Shown here in pieces: positions 18,588 through 26,577 of a DNA stretch of 64,000 nucleotides (position 1 is the first letter of the stretch; every line of letters begins with the position of its first letter). Origin of the DNA: Planctomycetia bacterium (GTDB lineage Bacteria > Planctomycetota > Phycisphaerae > UBA1845 > UTPLA1). The stretch covers positions 728,470 through 792,469 of the forward strand of contig CP054187.1 in assembly GCA_015200345.1 (NCBI GenBank), given 5' to 3'. The notes beneath the pieces were generated by a model. It ran no database searches. It saw only the letters and a list, made by a program, of their open reading frames with translations, and was not told where the DNA came from. A program made the translations under genes and the position numbers.

Positions 18588-19702
18588 AAGTGGCCTGCCT
18601 CTCCAACATCAGCATCGGCTACGGCACGCCGCAGATTGTGTACCTCACGCAATCGCTGGCCCGATACGCGGGTGACGCCCGACCCCTTCTGATCGAGAAC
18701 GATCAGCCCGAGCGCCCGGCGCGCCACGGCCAGTACCCGGACCTCGACATTCGTCGCGTGCCTTCGCCGCACCATCCCTACTCTCGCCTCGGCGCGGTGC
18801 GCTATCTCAACACGGCCAGCGAGATGCTCGACGCGCATCAGCCGGATATCCTGATCCTGCCCAGTACGTACTGCCTGCCCGCGCTGTGGTTGATGAAGCA
18901 CCGGCCGCGTTTCGTCATTTACTACGTACTCGAAATGCCCGATGCGTTCGGTTTCACGCGCGACGAGTTCCGATTGAACCTCTACTCGACGGACCGGATC
19001 GACCTCGCCATCTATCCCGAGCCGAACCGCGCGAAGATTCACATCGACACATTCGGCTTGCATCACGTGCCCGGACTGATCCTGTTCAACGCTCCCCCGC
19101 GAGACGATCTGCTACCGCTGCCATCTTCCGAACGCAACGGACGACTGCTTTATCAGGGGACGATTCACGAAAAACTCACGCGTGGCGACTTCTTTCTCGA
19201 CGACGTCGTACAGGGATTGCCCATCGATCTTTACGGCATCGTTGACAGCCGCGACGACACGTTCCGCGACGGCATCATCAAGGGCCGTAAAGGCGTGCGC
19301 TACAAGGGATATGTCGACAACGTCGCGCTCCGCGCGCTGCGAAGGCATTACGCATTCAGCATTGTCTACTGGAACCCGATCAACGACAACCAGAAGTTCG
19401 CCTGTCCCAATAAGTTCTTTGAGTCCATCGCCGACGGGGTGCCGCCGATCAGCGCGCCGCATCCGCAATGCCGGATGCTGACGGAGCAATATCAGCTCGG
19501 TCTGGTCATGGACGACTGGTCGCAGGAGAGTTTCACCCGCTCGCTCGAACAGGCCGTGGAGCTGATCGGCACGCCGCGTTACGAGCGGATGGTACGCAAT
19601 TGCCGCGAGGCGTTTGAACGCGAGTTGAACTGGGACACGCAATTTGAAAAGGTCGCGCGGATGCTGGATCGAATGCAGGAACGCAAACAAGGCGTTGCTT
19701 AA
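18584..19702 (+). CDS. Glycosyltransferase (GT-B, family 1/4-like)
   Basis: A 372-residue GT-B-like protein starting MKVACLSNISIGYGTPQIVY, a typical first beta strand with a Gly-rich loop. The N-domain includes PDILILPSTYCLPALWLM, and the C-domain starts near residue 185 (NGRLLYQGTIHEKLTRGDFF). The conserved region corresponding to the donor site is FACPNKFFESIADGVPPIS near 275, where KFFE-x-IADGVP matches the K-x2-E-x2-A-x-G pattern of the family. It overlaps the preceding 648-residue gene by ATGA. The two may work as consecutive transferases. Donor and acceptor are not identifiable. Confidence 0.75.
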   Translation: MKVACLSNISIGYGTPQIVYLTQSLARYAGDARPLLIENDQPERPARHGQYPDLDIRRVPSPHHPYSRLGAVRYLNTASEMLDAHQPDILILPSTYCLPALWLMKHRPRFVIYYVLEMPDAFGFTRDEFRLNLYSTDRIDLAIYPEPNRAKIHIDTFGLHHVPGLILFNAPPRDDLLPLPSSERNGRLLYQGTIHEKLTRGDFFLDDVVQGLPIDLYGIVDSRDDTFRDGIIKGRKGVRYKGYVDNVALRALRRHYAFSIVYWNPINDNQKFACPNKFFESIADGVPPISAPHPQCRMLTEQYQLGLVMDDWSQESFTRSLEQAVELIGTPRYERMVRNCREAFERELNWDTQFEKVARMLDRMQERKQGVA

Positions 19703-19723
19703 ACCGTACGGCAAGGGAGCTTC

Positions 19724-20686
19724 GTGGGAGAATTCAACGTCAACAAGGTTCTGGTCACCGGCGCGAGCGGCTTTCTCGGCCGGCACCTCATGCCCGTGCT
19801 GCGTGCGCGCTACGGCGACCGCGCCGTCATCGGCGTCAGCAGCCGTGATTACGACCTGATGAATCCGGCCGCCTGTCGCGAGATGTTCGAGACACACCGA
19901 CCCGATGTCTTCGTCCACCTCGCGGCTTATTCCGGCGGCATCGGCGCAAATCGCACCTACCCGGCCGACTTTTACTTTCGCAACACGATCCTGACCGCTC
20001 ATGGGTTTCAATACGCGGCGGAGTTCAACGTCAAAAAGATGGTTTACCCCATGGGCGGCTGCTCGTACCCCGCCACGGCGCGCAGCCCCATCGACGAAGC
20101 GCAGATGTGGGAGGGTTATCCGCAGGCTGAAAGCGCCGGCTACTCCGCCGCCAAGAAAATGGGCCTCGTCGCGAGCCAGTCCTATCGCCAGCAATACGGA
20201 TTGAAGACATCAGTAGTAATACCGGGCAACCTGTACGGCGAGTATGACAACTTCTCCCGGCTCGACTCGCACGTCGTGCCGGCCATGCTGCGACGCTACT
20301 ACGAAGCGAAACTGGACGGCGCGCCGAAGGTCGTCATGTGGGGCAGCGGTCGGCCCACGCGGGACTTTGTCTACGCCGCCGACGTGGCCGCGGTGTTCCC
20401 TTTCTTCATCGAGGAATACGACTCAACCGAACCGGTCAACATCTCCAGCGGCACGACAACGTCGATCCGCGAACTGGCGGAGACGATCCGCACGATCACC
20501 GGCTACGACGGCCAGATCGAATGGGACATGACCAAACCCGACGGCCAGATGTTCAAGATTTTTGACGTGAGCCGATTGCACGGGCTGGGGCTGACGTGCG
20601 CGACGCCATTGGTCGAAGGCCTCCGCCGCACGTTTGCCTGGTTCAGTCGGCACTACGCGGATCAGTCCGATGGCATTCGACTCTGA
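19724..20686 (+). CDS. GDP-L-fucose synthase-like SDR epimerase/reductase
   Basis: Extended short-chain dehydrogenase of 320 residues. The NADP motif is TGASGFLG near 11-18. HLAAYSGGIGANRTYPADF near 65-85 is the fingerprint of GDP-fucose synthase-type 3,5-epimerase/4-reductases. GGCSYP, the catalytic YSAAKKMG and GNLYGEYDNF follow in the family order. The GTG start at 19724 comes four bases after AAGGGAG. No GDP-mannose 4,6-dehydratase was found in the window. With GDP-heptose made here, an alternative is a reductase forming GDP-6-deoxy-heptose, as in Yersinia and Campylobacter heptose pathways; that is inference. Confidence 0.8.
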   Translation: MGEFNVNKVLVTGASGFLGRHLMPVLRARYGDRAVIGVSSRDYDLMNPAACREMFETHRPDVFVHLAAYSGGIGANRTYPADFYFRNTILTAHGFQYAAEFNVKKMVYPMGGCSYPATARSPIDEAQMWEGYPQAESAGYSAAKKMGLVASQSYRQQYGLKTSVVIPGNLYGEYDNFSRLDSHVVPAMLRRYYEAKLDGAPKVVMWGSGRPTRDFVYAADVAAVFPFFIEEYDSTEPVNISSGTTTSIRELAETIRTITGYDGQIEWDMTKPDGQMFKIFDVSRLHGLGLTCATPLVEGLRRTFAWFSRHYADQSDGIRL

Positions 20687-20712
20687 CGAGGCGCTCTCCT
20701 TTTTTTCGCGCG

Positions 20713-21510
20713 ATGAGTGATTCAAGAATGATCGTATTCGTCCTGGGCGGCAGAGGTTTCGTCGGCAGCGCCTTCGTGCGATGGCTCACCGCGCGCGACA
20801 TCGCGTGCGAGATCGTGTCGCGCGACAACTGGGACGCCTTCGCCGGCCGACGTTGTGACGTGCTGATCAACGCCGCCGGCAACTCTAAGAAGTTTCTCTC
20901 TGACCGTGATCCGGCGGCCGATTTCGACGCAACCGTGCGCGCGACCTTCGACTCACTGCACCGATTCAAGTTCGACCGTTATGTGCTGTGCTCCTCCTGC
21001 GACGTGTACGACGACTACGCCGATCCAGGCCGCACGCGCGAGGACGCCCCCATCGATCCCATGCGGCAAAGCCGCTATGGCTTTCACAAACAACTCGCCG
21101 AGCACCTCGTGCGATACGAAGCGAACCAACCGCTGATCATTCGTTTCGGCGGATTCGTCGGACCCGGTCTCAAGAAGAACCCCATCTTCGATATCCTGCG
21201 CGGCGGGCCGCTCTGGCTCCACCCTGACAGCCGGCTGCAATATCTTCACACCGACGAAGCCGCCAGAATTGTCTGGCAACTGGTCGAATCCGGTCGCTGG
21301 GGCGAGACGGTCAACGTCTGCGGAGACGGCGTCGTGCGACTCGCGGATGTCATCGCGCGCGTCGGCCAACCCGTGACCGTGCAGCCCGACAGCCCGACCG
21401 TGCATTACGAAATCAACATCGACAAGCTGCGCGGCTGGATGCCCGTGCCGCGTTCGGAACAGGCCGTCTTCGCCTTTGTCGACGCCGAAAAGCAACCGCC
21501 TCGCGGGTGA
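20713..21510 (+). CDS. NAD-dependent epimerase/dehydratase family protein
   Basis: Rossmann-fold SDR of about 265 residues. The dinucleotide motif is FVLGGRGFVGSAFVRW near 8-23. INAAGNSKKF follows near 60, the expected Ser is in CSSCDVYDD near 95, and the Tyr/Lys pair is in SRYGFHKQLAEHLV near 120. It is shorter than typical extended SDRs (about 300-340), with a compact substrate domain. The start is the ATG at 20713 or, equally possible, the ATG at 20728 directly before the first beta strand. It lies between the fucose-synthase-like gene and hddA, so a sugar-nucleotide substrate is likely. The reaction is unknown. Confidence 0.75.
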   Translation: MSDSRMIVFVLGGRGFVGSAFVRWLTARDIACEIVSRDNWDAFAGRRCDVLINAAGNSKKFLSDRDPAADFDATVRATFDSLHRFKFDRYVLCSSCDVYDDYADPGRTREDAPIDPMRQSRYGFHKQLAEHLVRYEANQPLIIRFGGFVGPGLKKNPIFDILRGGPLWLHPDSRLQYLHTDEAARIVWQLVESGRWGETVNVCGDGVVRLADVIARVGQPVTVQPDSPTVHYEINIDKLRGWMPVPRSEQAVFAFVDAEKQPPRG

Positions 21511-21545
21511 CCGAATCGGCCGTATAATCCGGCCCGGGGTGACGC

Positions 21546-22529
21546 ATGATACTCTGCAAGACGCCGCTTCGCGTGAGCTTCCTCGGAGGCGGCACGGATT
21601 TCCCTGAATACTATCGCGCGAACGGTGGCGGCGCGGTCCTCGGCACCGCGATCGACAAGTTCCTCTACCACTCGGTCATGCCGTTTCACTCGCGGCTGTT
21701 CGATTATTCGGTGCGCATCGCCTACCGCCGCGTCGAATGCGTTCAAAGCGTCGATCACATCGAACACGCTCCCTTCCGCGAAGTGCTGCGGCACGTCGGC
21801 ATCCGTCGCGACGTGGAAATCAGCGTCACATCGGACCTGCCGTCGTTCTCCGGACTCGGCTCATCGTCCAGCTTTGTCGTCGGCCTGCTGAACGCGCTGC
21901 ATGCCTTCGGCGGCAGAGCCGTCACCAAGCTGGACCTCGCGCAGCAGGCGATCCGAATCGAACGCGAAACGCTGCGCGAAGCCGTCGGCTGTCAGGACCA
22001 GGTCTTCGCCGCGTTCGGCGGGTGCAATCTCGTCGAGTTCACCGCGACGGACGACATCCTCGTTCACCGCATTCCCCTCAAGCGGGCACAGCTCGAAGAA
22101 CTCGAGTCGATGCTGCTGATGTTTTACACCGGCATCGGACGCAAGGCCGTCGATCTGGAGGCGAAGAAAATCAGCAACATCGCAAAATTGACCGATCATC
22201 TGCGCGAAATGCGCCGGCTCGTGGATGAAGGCTATCGCGTCCTGACTGGCGGCGCGCCGCTCTCCGCGCTGGGCGGCCTGCTGGATCAAGCCTGGCGACT
22301 CAAAAAACAACTGGAGTCCGGCGTCAGCAACAGCGCGATCGACGGCATGTACGCCGCCGGTATGGAGGCCGGCGCCCTCGGCGGAAAAATCCTCGGCGCG
22401 GGCGGTGGCGGTTTCATGCTCTTCTGTGTCCCGCAGGAGCGACAGGCGGCCGTGCGCGCGGCCCTTGCGGCGCACTATGAGATTCCCATCGCCTTGAACG
22501 CCCCGGGCAGCCAGATCGTTCACGCGTGA
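21546..22529 (+). CDS. hddA: D-glycero-alpha-D-manno-heptose-7-phosphate 1-kinase (HddA-like GHMP kinase)
   Basis: GHMP-family kinase that would phosphorylate C1 of heptose-7-phosphate in the alpha configuration, giving the GDP rather than the ADP branch. The N-terminus CKTPLRVSFLGGGTDFPEYY and the ATP loop LPSFSGLGSSSSFVVGLLNA (about 100-119) are hallmarks. VGCQDQVFAAFGG near 150 and the third motif KILGAGGGGFMLF near 285 complete the fold. The length of 327 residues is normal. gmhA, gmhB and hddC complete the pathway in the same window. A fucose or other hexose kinase of this subfamily remains possible. It overlaps the next gene by GTGA. Confidence 0.82.
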   Translation: MILCKTPLRVSFLGGGTDFPEYYRANGGGAVLGTAIDKFLYHSVMPFHSRLFDYSVRIAYRRVECVQSVDHIEHAPFREVLRHVGIRRDVEISVTSDLPSFSGLGSSSSFVVGLLNALHAFGGRAVTKLDLAQQAIRIERETLREAVGCQDQVFAAFGGCNLVEFTATDDILVHRIPLKRAQLEELESMLLMFYTGIGRKAVDLEAKKISNIAKLTDHLREMRRLVDEGYRVLTGGAPLSALGGLLDQAWRLKKQLESGVSNSAIDGMYAAGMEAGALGGKILGAGGGGFMLFCVPQERQAAVRAALAAHYEIPIALNAPGSQIVHA

Positions 22530-23683
22530 CGCATTCGGTTGACAAGTCGACTGGCATCATCGTCTCGCTCGCGGCGGTCGCGTGGGACTTTCCGCTCGTC
22601 GGCCGCACCCGCATGTTGCATGAAGCATGGCATCGTGCCGGACGCGAATCCATCTTTGTCGAGGCGCCGCATTCCTGGCGCGCCGCGATCCGACGCGCGC
22701 TGCGCGGTCCACCGCCCGCGCCAATTCCCGTCATCCGGCCCCGGCCTACCTGGCCCGCGCGGTTCTGGCATCAGCTCGGCGAGCCGCGCGTGCGCCGCGC
22801 GCTGCGACGCCGCGCTGATTCACTTCGACACCGGCTCGGTTCGCGGCTCGATTGGTCGCGCGCCACCGTCATCGTCGTCACGCCAGCTTGGCTGCCCTGG
22901 CTGGACGCCTTGCCCTTTGGCCGCGTTATTTATGACTGCATCGACGACCTCGCCGTCCACGCGCCGCACCCCGGACTGCGCCGAATGATCGAAGCATGGG
23001 AACGCGAATTGATCGTCCGTGCAGATGCCGCCGTCGTGACAGCTACGTCGCTGGGCGATCGGCTGCGAACCCAACGGCCGGACCTGCGCATCGAACTCAT
23101 TCAAAACGCAGCGGACGTCGAGCGATTCCAGCGCCTCGCGGCTTCATCCCCGCGCCCCGCCGATTTGCCAACCGGTCGACCGATCCTCGGCTTTGTTGGA
23201 GCGCTTTTCGAATGGATCGACTTCGATCTGATCGAGCAAACCGCGCGGCGCGCGAGAGGCTGGCAGCTCGTCCTCATCGGACCAACCGATTCACCTGCGC
23301 GCCTGCGAGCGTTGCAAGAACTGCCCAACGTTACGTGGCTCGGTCCGCGCGACCCGCGCGAGGTGCCGGCCTACGTCGCAGCGTTCGACGCATGCTGGGC
23401 GCCGTTCCGGCCGATCGCCGTCTCGATGGCGGCCAATCCCGTCAAGCTTTACGAATACCTCGCGCTGGGCAAGCCAACCTTGACGACGGCCGTCGCTGAC
23501 ATGGCCCGTTTTGGCGAAACCATCGGTGTCGTCCACAATGTGGACGACGTAATGGAAGCCTTGCGCAGAGTTGACACCGAGTCGGCCGACTCAACCGAGA
23601 AGCGTCGACGTTTCGCCGCAGACAACGACTGGAATGCCCGGGCAGGTCAATACGCTTGTTTCATTGAGGCTTTGTCACGATGA
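22526..23683 (+). CDS. Glycosyltransferase (GT-B family 1/4-like)
   Basis: A 385-residue GT-B protein. The N-domain contains WDFPLVGRTRMLHEAWHRAG (about 19-38) and VIYDCIDDLAVHAPHPGLR (about 135-153), a Cys-Asp-Asp pattern often seen in exopolysaccharide glycosyltransferases. VVTATSLGDRLRTQRPDLRI leads to the linker NAADVERF. The C-domain has LGFVGALFEWIDFDLIEQ near 215 and the donor-site strand NPVKLYEYLALGKPTLTT near 305 (Glu followed by Ala-x-Gly). The GTG start at 22526 overlaps the hddA stop, and its own stop overlaps the UbiA gene by ATGA. Last glycosyltransferase of the locus. Substrate unknown. Confidence 0.82.
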   Translation: MTHSVDKSTGIIVSLAAVAWDFPLVGRTRMLHEAWHRAGRESIFVEAPHSWRAAIRRALRGPPPAPIPVIRPRPTWPARFWHQLGEPRVRRALRRRADSLRHRLGSRLDWSRATVIVVTPAWLPWLDALPFGRVIYDCIDDLAVHAPHPGLRRMIEAWERELIVRADAAVVTATSLGDRLRTQRPDLRIELIQNAADVERFQRLAASSPRPADLPTGRPILGFVGALFEWIDFDLIEQTARRARGWQLVLIGPTDSPARLRALQELPNVTWLGPRDPREVPAYVAAFDACWAPFRPIAVSMAANPVKLYEYLALGKPTLTTAVADMARFGETIGVVHNVDDVMEALRRVDTESADSTEKRRRFAADNDWNARAGQYACFIEALSR

Positions 23684-24588
23684 GCGTTGTGCGAAATTTG
23701 CAAACCTGGGGCGAGATGGTGAAGTTCTCGCACTCCGTCTTCGCGCTGCCGTTTGCGCTGGTCGCCACCGTCATGGCAGGCCGAAACCTCCCTGCGGGTC
23801 ACGCCTCGGCGGGCCAGTTCGCGCTGATCATTCTCTGCATGGTCGCGGCGCGAAGCTTCGCCATGACCTTCAATCGCATCGCCGATGCCGACTTCGACGC
23901 GCGCAACCCGCGCACCGCCTCGCGCCCGATCCCCACCGGCCGCATCTCGCGCCGCAGCGCGTGGATATTCCTCATCGCCTTCGCCTTGCTCTTTACCGCC
24001 GGCTGTTACGGCTTCCTGCACTCCTTCGGCAACCGCTGGCCGCTGATTCTCTCCCTCCCCACCCTCGCCGCGCTGGCGGGCTACTCCTACGCCAAGCGAT
24101 TCACGCCGCTGGCACATTTCATCCTCGGAATGGCCATCTCCTTCGCCCCGGTTGCCGCCTGGATCGCCATTCACCCCGCCTCCCTCGGAAGCGGGCCGCC
24201 CTTTCTGCTCATGGCCGCCGTCATGAGCTGGATCACCGGCTTCGACATCATCTACGCTTGTCAGGATATTGACATCGACCGGCGCGAGCAGTTGAACTCC
24301 ATCCCCGCCGCGCTCGGCATCGGCCCCGCCCTGCTCGTCTCGCGAGGCTGTCACGTCATGTGCATCGCCATGCTTGTCGGGTTCGGTCTCGTCTGCCACC
24401 TCGGCTGGATCTACTGGTCCGGCCTGGGCATCACCGCCGTCTTGCTCGCCGCCGAGCAGGCCGTCGTCCGCCCCAATGACCTCTCCCGAGTCAACCTCGC
24501 ATTCTTCACACTCAACGGCTGCGTCAGCCTGCTCTTCGCCGCTGCGGCGATCACCGACATCCTCCTGACCACCCGTGCGACCGCCTGA
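23680..24588 (+). CDS. UbiA-family polyprenyltransferase (4-hydroxybenzoate/MqnP-like)
   Basis: Intramembrane prenyltransferase of 302 residues with about eight membrane helices. The first Asp-rich site is N65-x3-D69-x3-D73 (NRIADADFDARN) and the second is D196-x3-D200 (QDIDIDRRE); both bind the Mg-diphosphate of the prenyl donor. The N-terminus (MVKFSHSVFALPFALVATVM) is the one seen in 4-hydroxybenzoate-type enzymes of quinone synthesis, including MqnP of the futalosine menaquinone route. Quinone synthesis is therefore the first guess. The ATGA overlap with a glycosyltransferase also allows a lipid-carrier role. It ends the polysaccharide run. No terminator is visible after it. Confidence 0.85.
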   Translation: MSVVRNLQTWGEMVKFSHSVFALPFALVATVMAGRNLPAGHASAGQFALIILCMVAARSFAMTFNRIADADFDARNPRTASRPIPTGRISRRSAWIFLIAFALLFTAGCYGFLHSFGNRWPLILSLPTLAALAGYSYAKRFTPLAHFILGMAISFAPVAAWIAIHPASLGSGPPFLLMAAVMSWITGFDIIYACQDIDIDRREQLNSIPAALGIGPALLVSRGCHVMCIAMLVGFGLVCHLGWIYWSGLGITAVLLAAEQAVVRPNDLSRVNLAFFTLNGCVSLLFAAAAITDILLTTRATA

Positions 24589-24685
24589 AGCCCGCCATTA
24601 ATCCGCCCCGCACGGGTGCCCCGTTCTTAGCGCATCGATGGGTAGGGTCGCGATGATGGGCCGGCAATTCCAGTTCTAGTTGTAG

Positions 24686-24702
24686 GGTGGGCACTGCCCA
24701 CC
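24686..24702. repeat. Perfect palindromic element GGTGGGCACTGCCCACC
   Basis: Arms GGTGGGCA (24686-24693) and TGCCCACC (24695-24702) around a single C, preceded by TGTAGG. It lies in the 450-base gap between the UbiA gene and the broken PEP-CTERM gene, 62 bases before the heptamer array. It looks like a dispersed intergenic repeat rather than a terminator, since no T-run follows. Copy number cannot be seen from one window. Confidence 0.45.
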
Positions 24703-24763
24703 GTTCAAGTTTATGGTGCGTCGAGTCGCAAATCCGCCGCGGCGGGGACGCCGGCCGCTACGG

Positions 24764-24882
24764 CTGACCACCGGCGACTGACCACTGCCTTCTGGCTCTC
24801 GGCTCATGGCACACGGCTCACAACTTCTGCCTGGCTAAAGGCTAACGGCTACTAGCTAATGGCTGATGGCAAATAGCTAAAA
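24764..24882. repeat. Heptanucleotide tandem repeat array, 17 units
   Basis: The 119 bases divide into 17 successive 7-base units in one unbroken register, with the unit drifting along the array. It starts CTGACCA, CCGGCGA, CTGACCA, CTGCCTT, then CTGGCTC, TCGGCTC, ATGGCAC, ACGGCTC. After two divergent units it ends GCTAAAG, GCTAACG, GCTACTA, GCTAATG, GCTGATG, GCAAATA, GCTAAAA. The last seven units are the cleanest (consensus GCTAATG). No ORF uses it. The period resembles the short tandemly repeated heptamers known from cyanobacterial genomes. The rest of the 24589-25040 gap holds only the palindrome at 24686 and the promoter at 24952. Confidence 0.75.
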
Positions 24883-24951
24883 ACCCCAGGAACAGCTAGA
24901 ACTGGTTACAAAACTCCCCCCAAAATCGCTTGACGCGCCACGCATATTCTT

Positions 24952-24981
24952 TTGACACGCCCTCGGCACCTGTGTTACACT
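24952..24981 (+). promoter_or_regulatory. Sigma70-like promoter for the broken PEP-CTERM gene
   Basis: A perfect -35 TTGACA (24952-24957) is followed, 18 bases on, by TACACT (24976-24981) as a -10. The ATG of the PEP-CTERM gene lies 59 bases downstream, with GAGG at 25027-25030 as its ribosome site. Spacing is within the normal 16-19 range. This is the best-looking promoter I found in the window. Confidence 0.5.
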
Positions 24982-25040
24982 GCCGTCATCGCGGATCTGA
25001 CCTTCCCCCTGCCTTTAGTCCACCTTGAGGAAACAAGGTC

Positions 25041-25855
25041 ATGTGTATACGTGAGTCATTGTGGCCGGGCGCTTGCCGTCGTAATTGTTTATCAGTTGTT
25101 TTCGCACAGTTTCTATTGATGATCGGTTCTACATCATTTGCGATTGCGCAAATGAATGCATGGCACACGGCCGCGCCGCTCACATCAAATGCTTATGTCG
25201 ATTCCAACGCTTCTCCCCCCATGGTATATTCGGGCCACTAAACTTGAGGTGCAATGGTGCCGCGGGCTCTTGTTCTTGGCTCATAACGACTCGCTTGAGA
25301 ATAGTCAACGGAACAGCAATTCGCTATGACTTATGGCTGCGGGATGCAGAGGGCTCTGCAACCAGCTTAACTATCAGTCAAACATCAATCGCCGGATCGC
25401 CATTCTCGATCCCTCTTATCCTCACCGAGAACAACTCGGGGGGCTTCCTCTTGAGGATTCACGCAGAATCGTCGGCACAGGTTCCCGCAAACGAGAACGT
25501 TGGGCACTTCATGCACAGTTTCGTTTTGACCCAAACTATCGCGCAGACGAGCGGGACACAAAACATCATCGCCGCGTCTTATTATGGCTTCGAAGGAACC
25601 GGGCCGCTCACAGACCCCGGCTATGGCACACGATTCGCGTCGGTTGACAACAACCAACTGATTAGACATGTCTTCCTGTATCAAGAGTGGAACAATCCCG
25701 TCATTCGAATCACGAACACCCCCGAACCCACCACGGCCGCGATGCTCCTCGCCCTGGCGCTGCTGCTGCGACGGCGGCGCGTGAACCAACCCGCGAATCA
25801 CGCCGTAAATCCGCCCTGCCACGGCAGTTGCCAGAAGGCGCCGTCCGGCATATAG
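25041..25855 (+). pseudogene. PEP-CTERM sorting-domain protein, frameshifted
   Basis: Two overlapping reading frames together make one secreted protein. Frame A (25041-25241) has a ribosome site, an ATG and a signal peptide (SVVFAQFLLMIGSTSFAIAQ), then stops. Frame B carries the rest: TISQTSIAGSPFSIPLILTE, a conserved-looking body, and the tail NTPEPTTAAMLLALALLLRR, a PEP-CTERM sorting signal. The join needs a net loss of one base (or gain of two) near 25215-25241, close to a run of six C at 25215-25220. Past the Arg cluster the frame runs 24 residues further than normal, so the 3' end may also be decayed. GC is visibly lower than in the neighbours. It is either a pseudogene or an assembly error. 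Confidence 0.65.
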
Positions 25856-25865
25856 TGGCCGGGCT

Positions 25866-26360
25866 ATGAAGCAGGGAATTCACAGGCTTTGGATTCTCCT
25901 CCTGACCGTCCTGCCGTGGGCCGGCGTCTCGGCCGGTCCGGCGCTGGCGGCGGTGCAGGCCGATCTCGCGCGCGAGGCGGACCGCGCCGCGGCGGAGCAG
26001 GCTGCACGTCGGACTGCCGAGGCATCCTCGAACCGATTGCCATTCTCGTCCGGTGAGGAAGTTCTGTTTGGGAGGACGCATTCACCCGCGAAGGACGCGG
26101 CCGACAACAACGCTCCCGATTCGCATCGAACCACGGGCGAAGGTCGGTTCGTTTCCGCGCCGTCGGCCATCAAGCCCGGCGACAGCGATTCGAACGCCGG
26201 CATCGATCTGGCGCTGGCCGGCGGCGCTTCGGAATGCGATTCACTTGTGAAACTTGAGCGCGGCAACCTGTCCGCCGGCGCGCTGGTCGTCGCGGCGCTG
26301 CACTATCCCATCTATCAGGCGCAAGCGCCACCGCACGCGCCGGCCCTCTTGCAGGGCTGA
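25866..26360 (+). CDS. Hypothetical secreted protein with signal peptide
   Basis: A 164-residue protein that I do not recognise. Residues 1-28 form a clear Sec signal peptide (IHRLWILLLTVLPWAGVSAG, with Ala-x-Ala sites at the end). An Ala/Arg/Glu-rich helix at about 29-53 (AVQADLAREADRAAAEQAAR) could be a short coiled coil. The remainder is polar and low in predicted structure, with one Cys (in SECDSLVKL) and a slightly hydrophobic segment GNLSAGALVVAALHYPIY. The ATG at 25866 lies 10 bases after the stop of the broken PEP-CTERM frame. No typical ribosome site is visible. Coding status is plausible from the signal peptide and uninterrupted frame, but not certain. Confidence 0.55.
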   Translation: MKQGIHRLWILLLTVLPWAGVSAGPALAAVQADLAREADRAAAEQAARRTAEASSNRLPFSSGEEVLFGRTHSPAKDAADNNAPDSHRTTGEGRFVSAPSAIKPGDSDSNAGIDLALAGGASECDSLVKLERGNLSAGALVVAALHYPIYQAQAPPHAPALLQG

Positions 26361-26376
26361 TCGACCACGGCGGCGT

Positions 26377-26402
26377 ACTGCCCTTGGTTTGAATCGGGCA
26401 GT
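26377..26402. repeat. Hairpin downstream of the hypothetical secreted protein
   Basis: Arms ACTGCCC (26377-26383) and GGGCAGT (26396-26402) enclose a 12-base loop, 16 bases after the stop at 26360. No T-run follows. The 218-base gap before secDF otherwise shows nothing recognisable. Confidence 0.3.
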
Positions 26403-26577
26403 CGCCCAGTGGAACGTTCTAACGGACTCAACGGGCGCCGCCGATTCGGCAGCGTCGACTCCTTCTTTCGAAATCTGAAAACCAAACTGACTCCTGCCGC
26501 CTCCGTGTCGCATTGAACCGCACGGCGAGAACGAGCAACGAGTCATTCAAACGAGGCTGAAAACAAGGCGGAATCTC

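Noticed and set aside
24764-24882. CRISPR array reading of the heptamer repeat
   Set aside because: Units are contiguous 7-mers with drift; there are no 24-40 base repeats separated by spacers and no cas genes nearby.
25085-25241. Using the ATT/ATG-like start at 25085 as the true N-terminus of the PEP-CTERM protein at 25041-25855
   Set aside because: That N-terminus is Cys-rich with no signal peptide, while the other frame has a ribosome site and a clear signal peptide at 25041.
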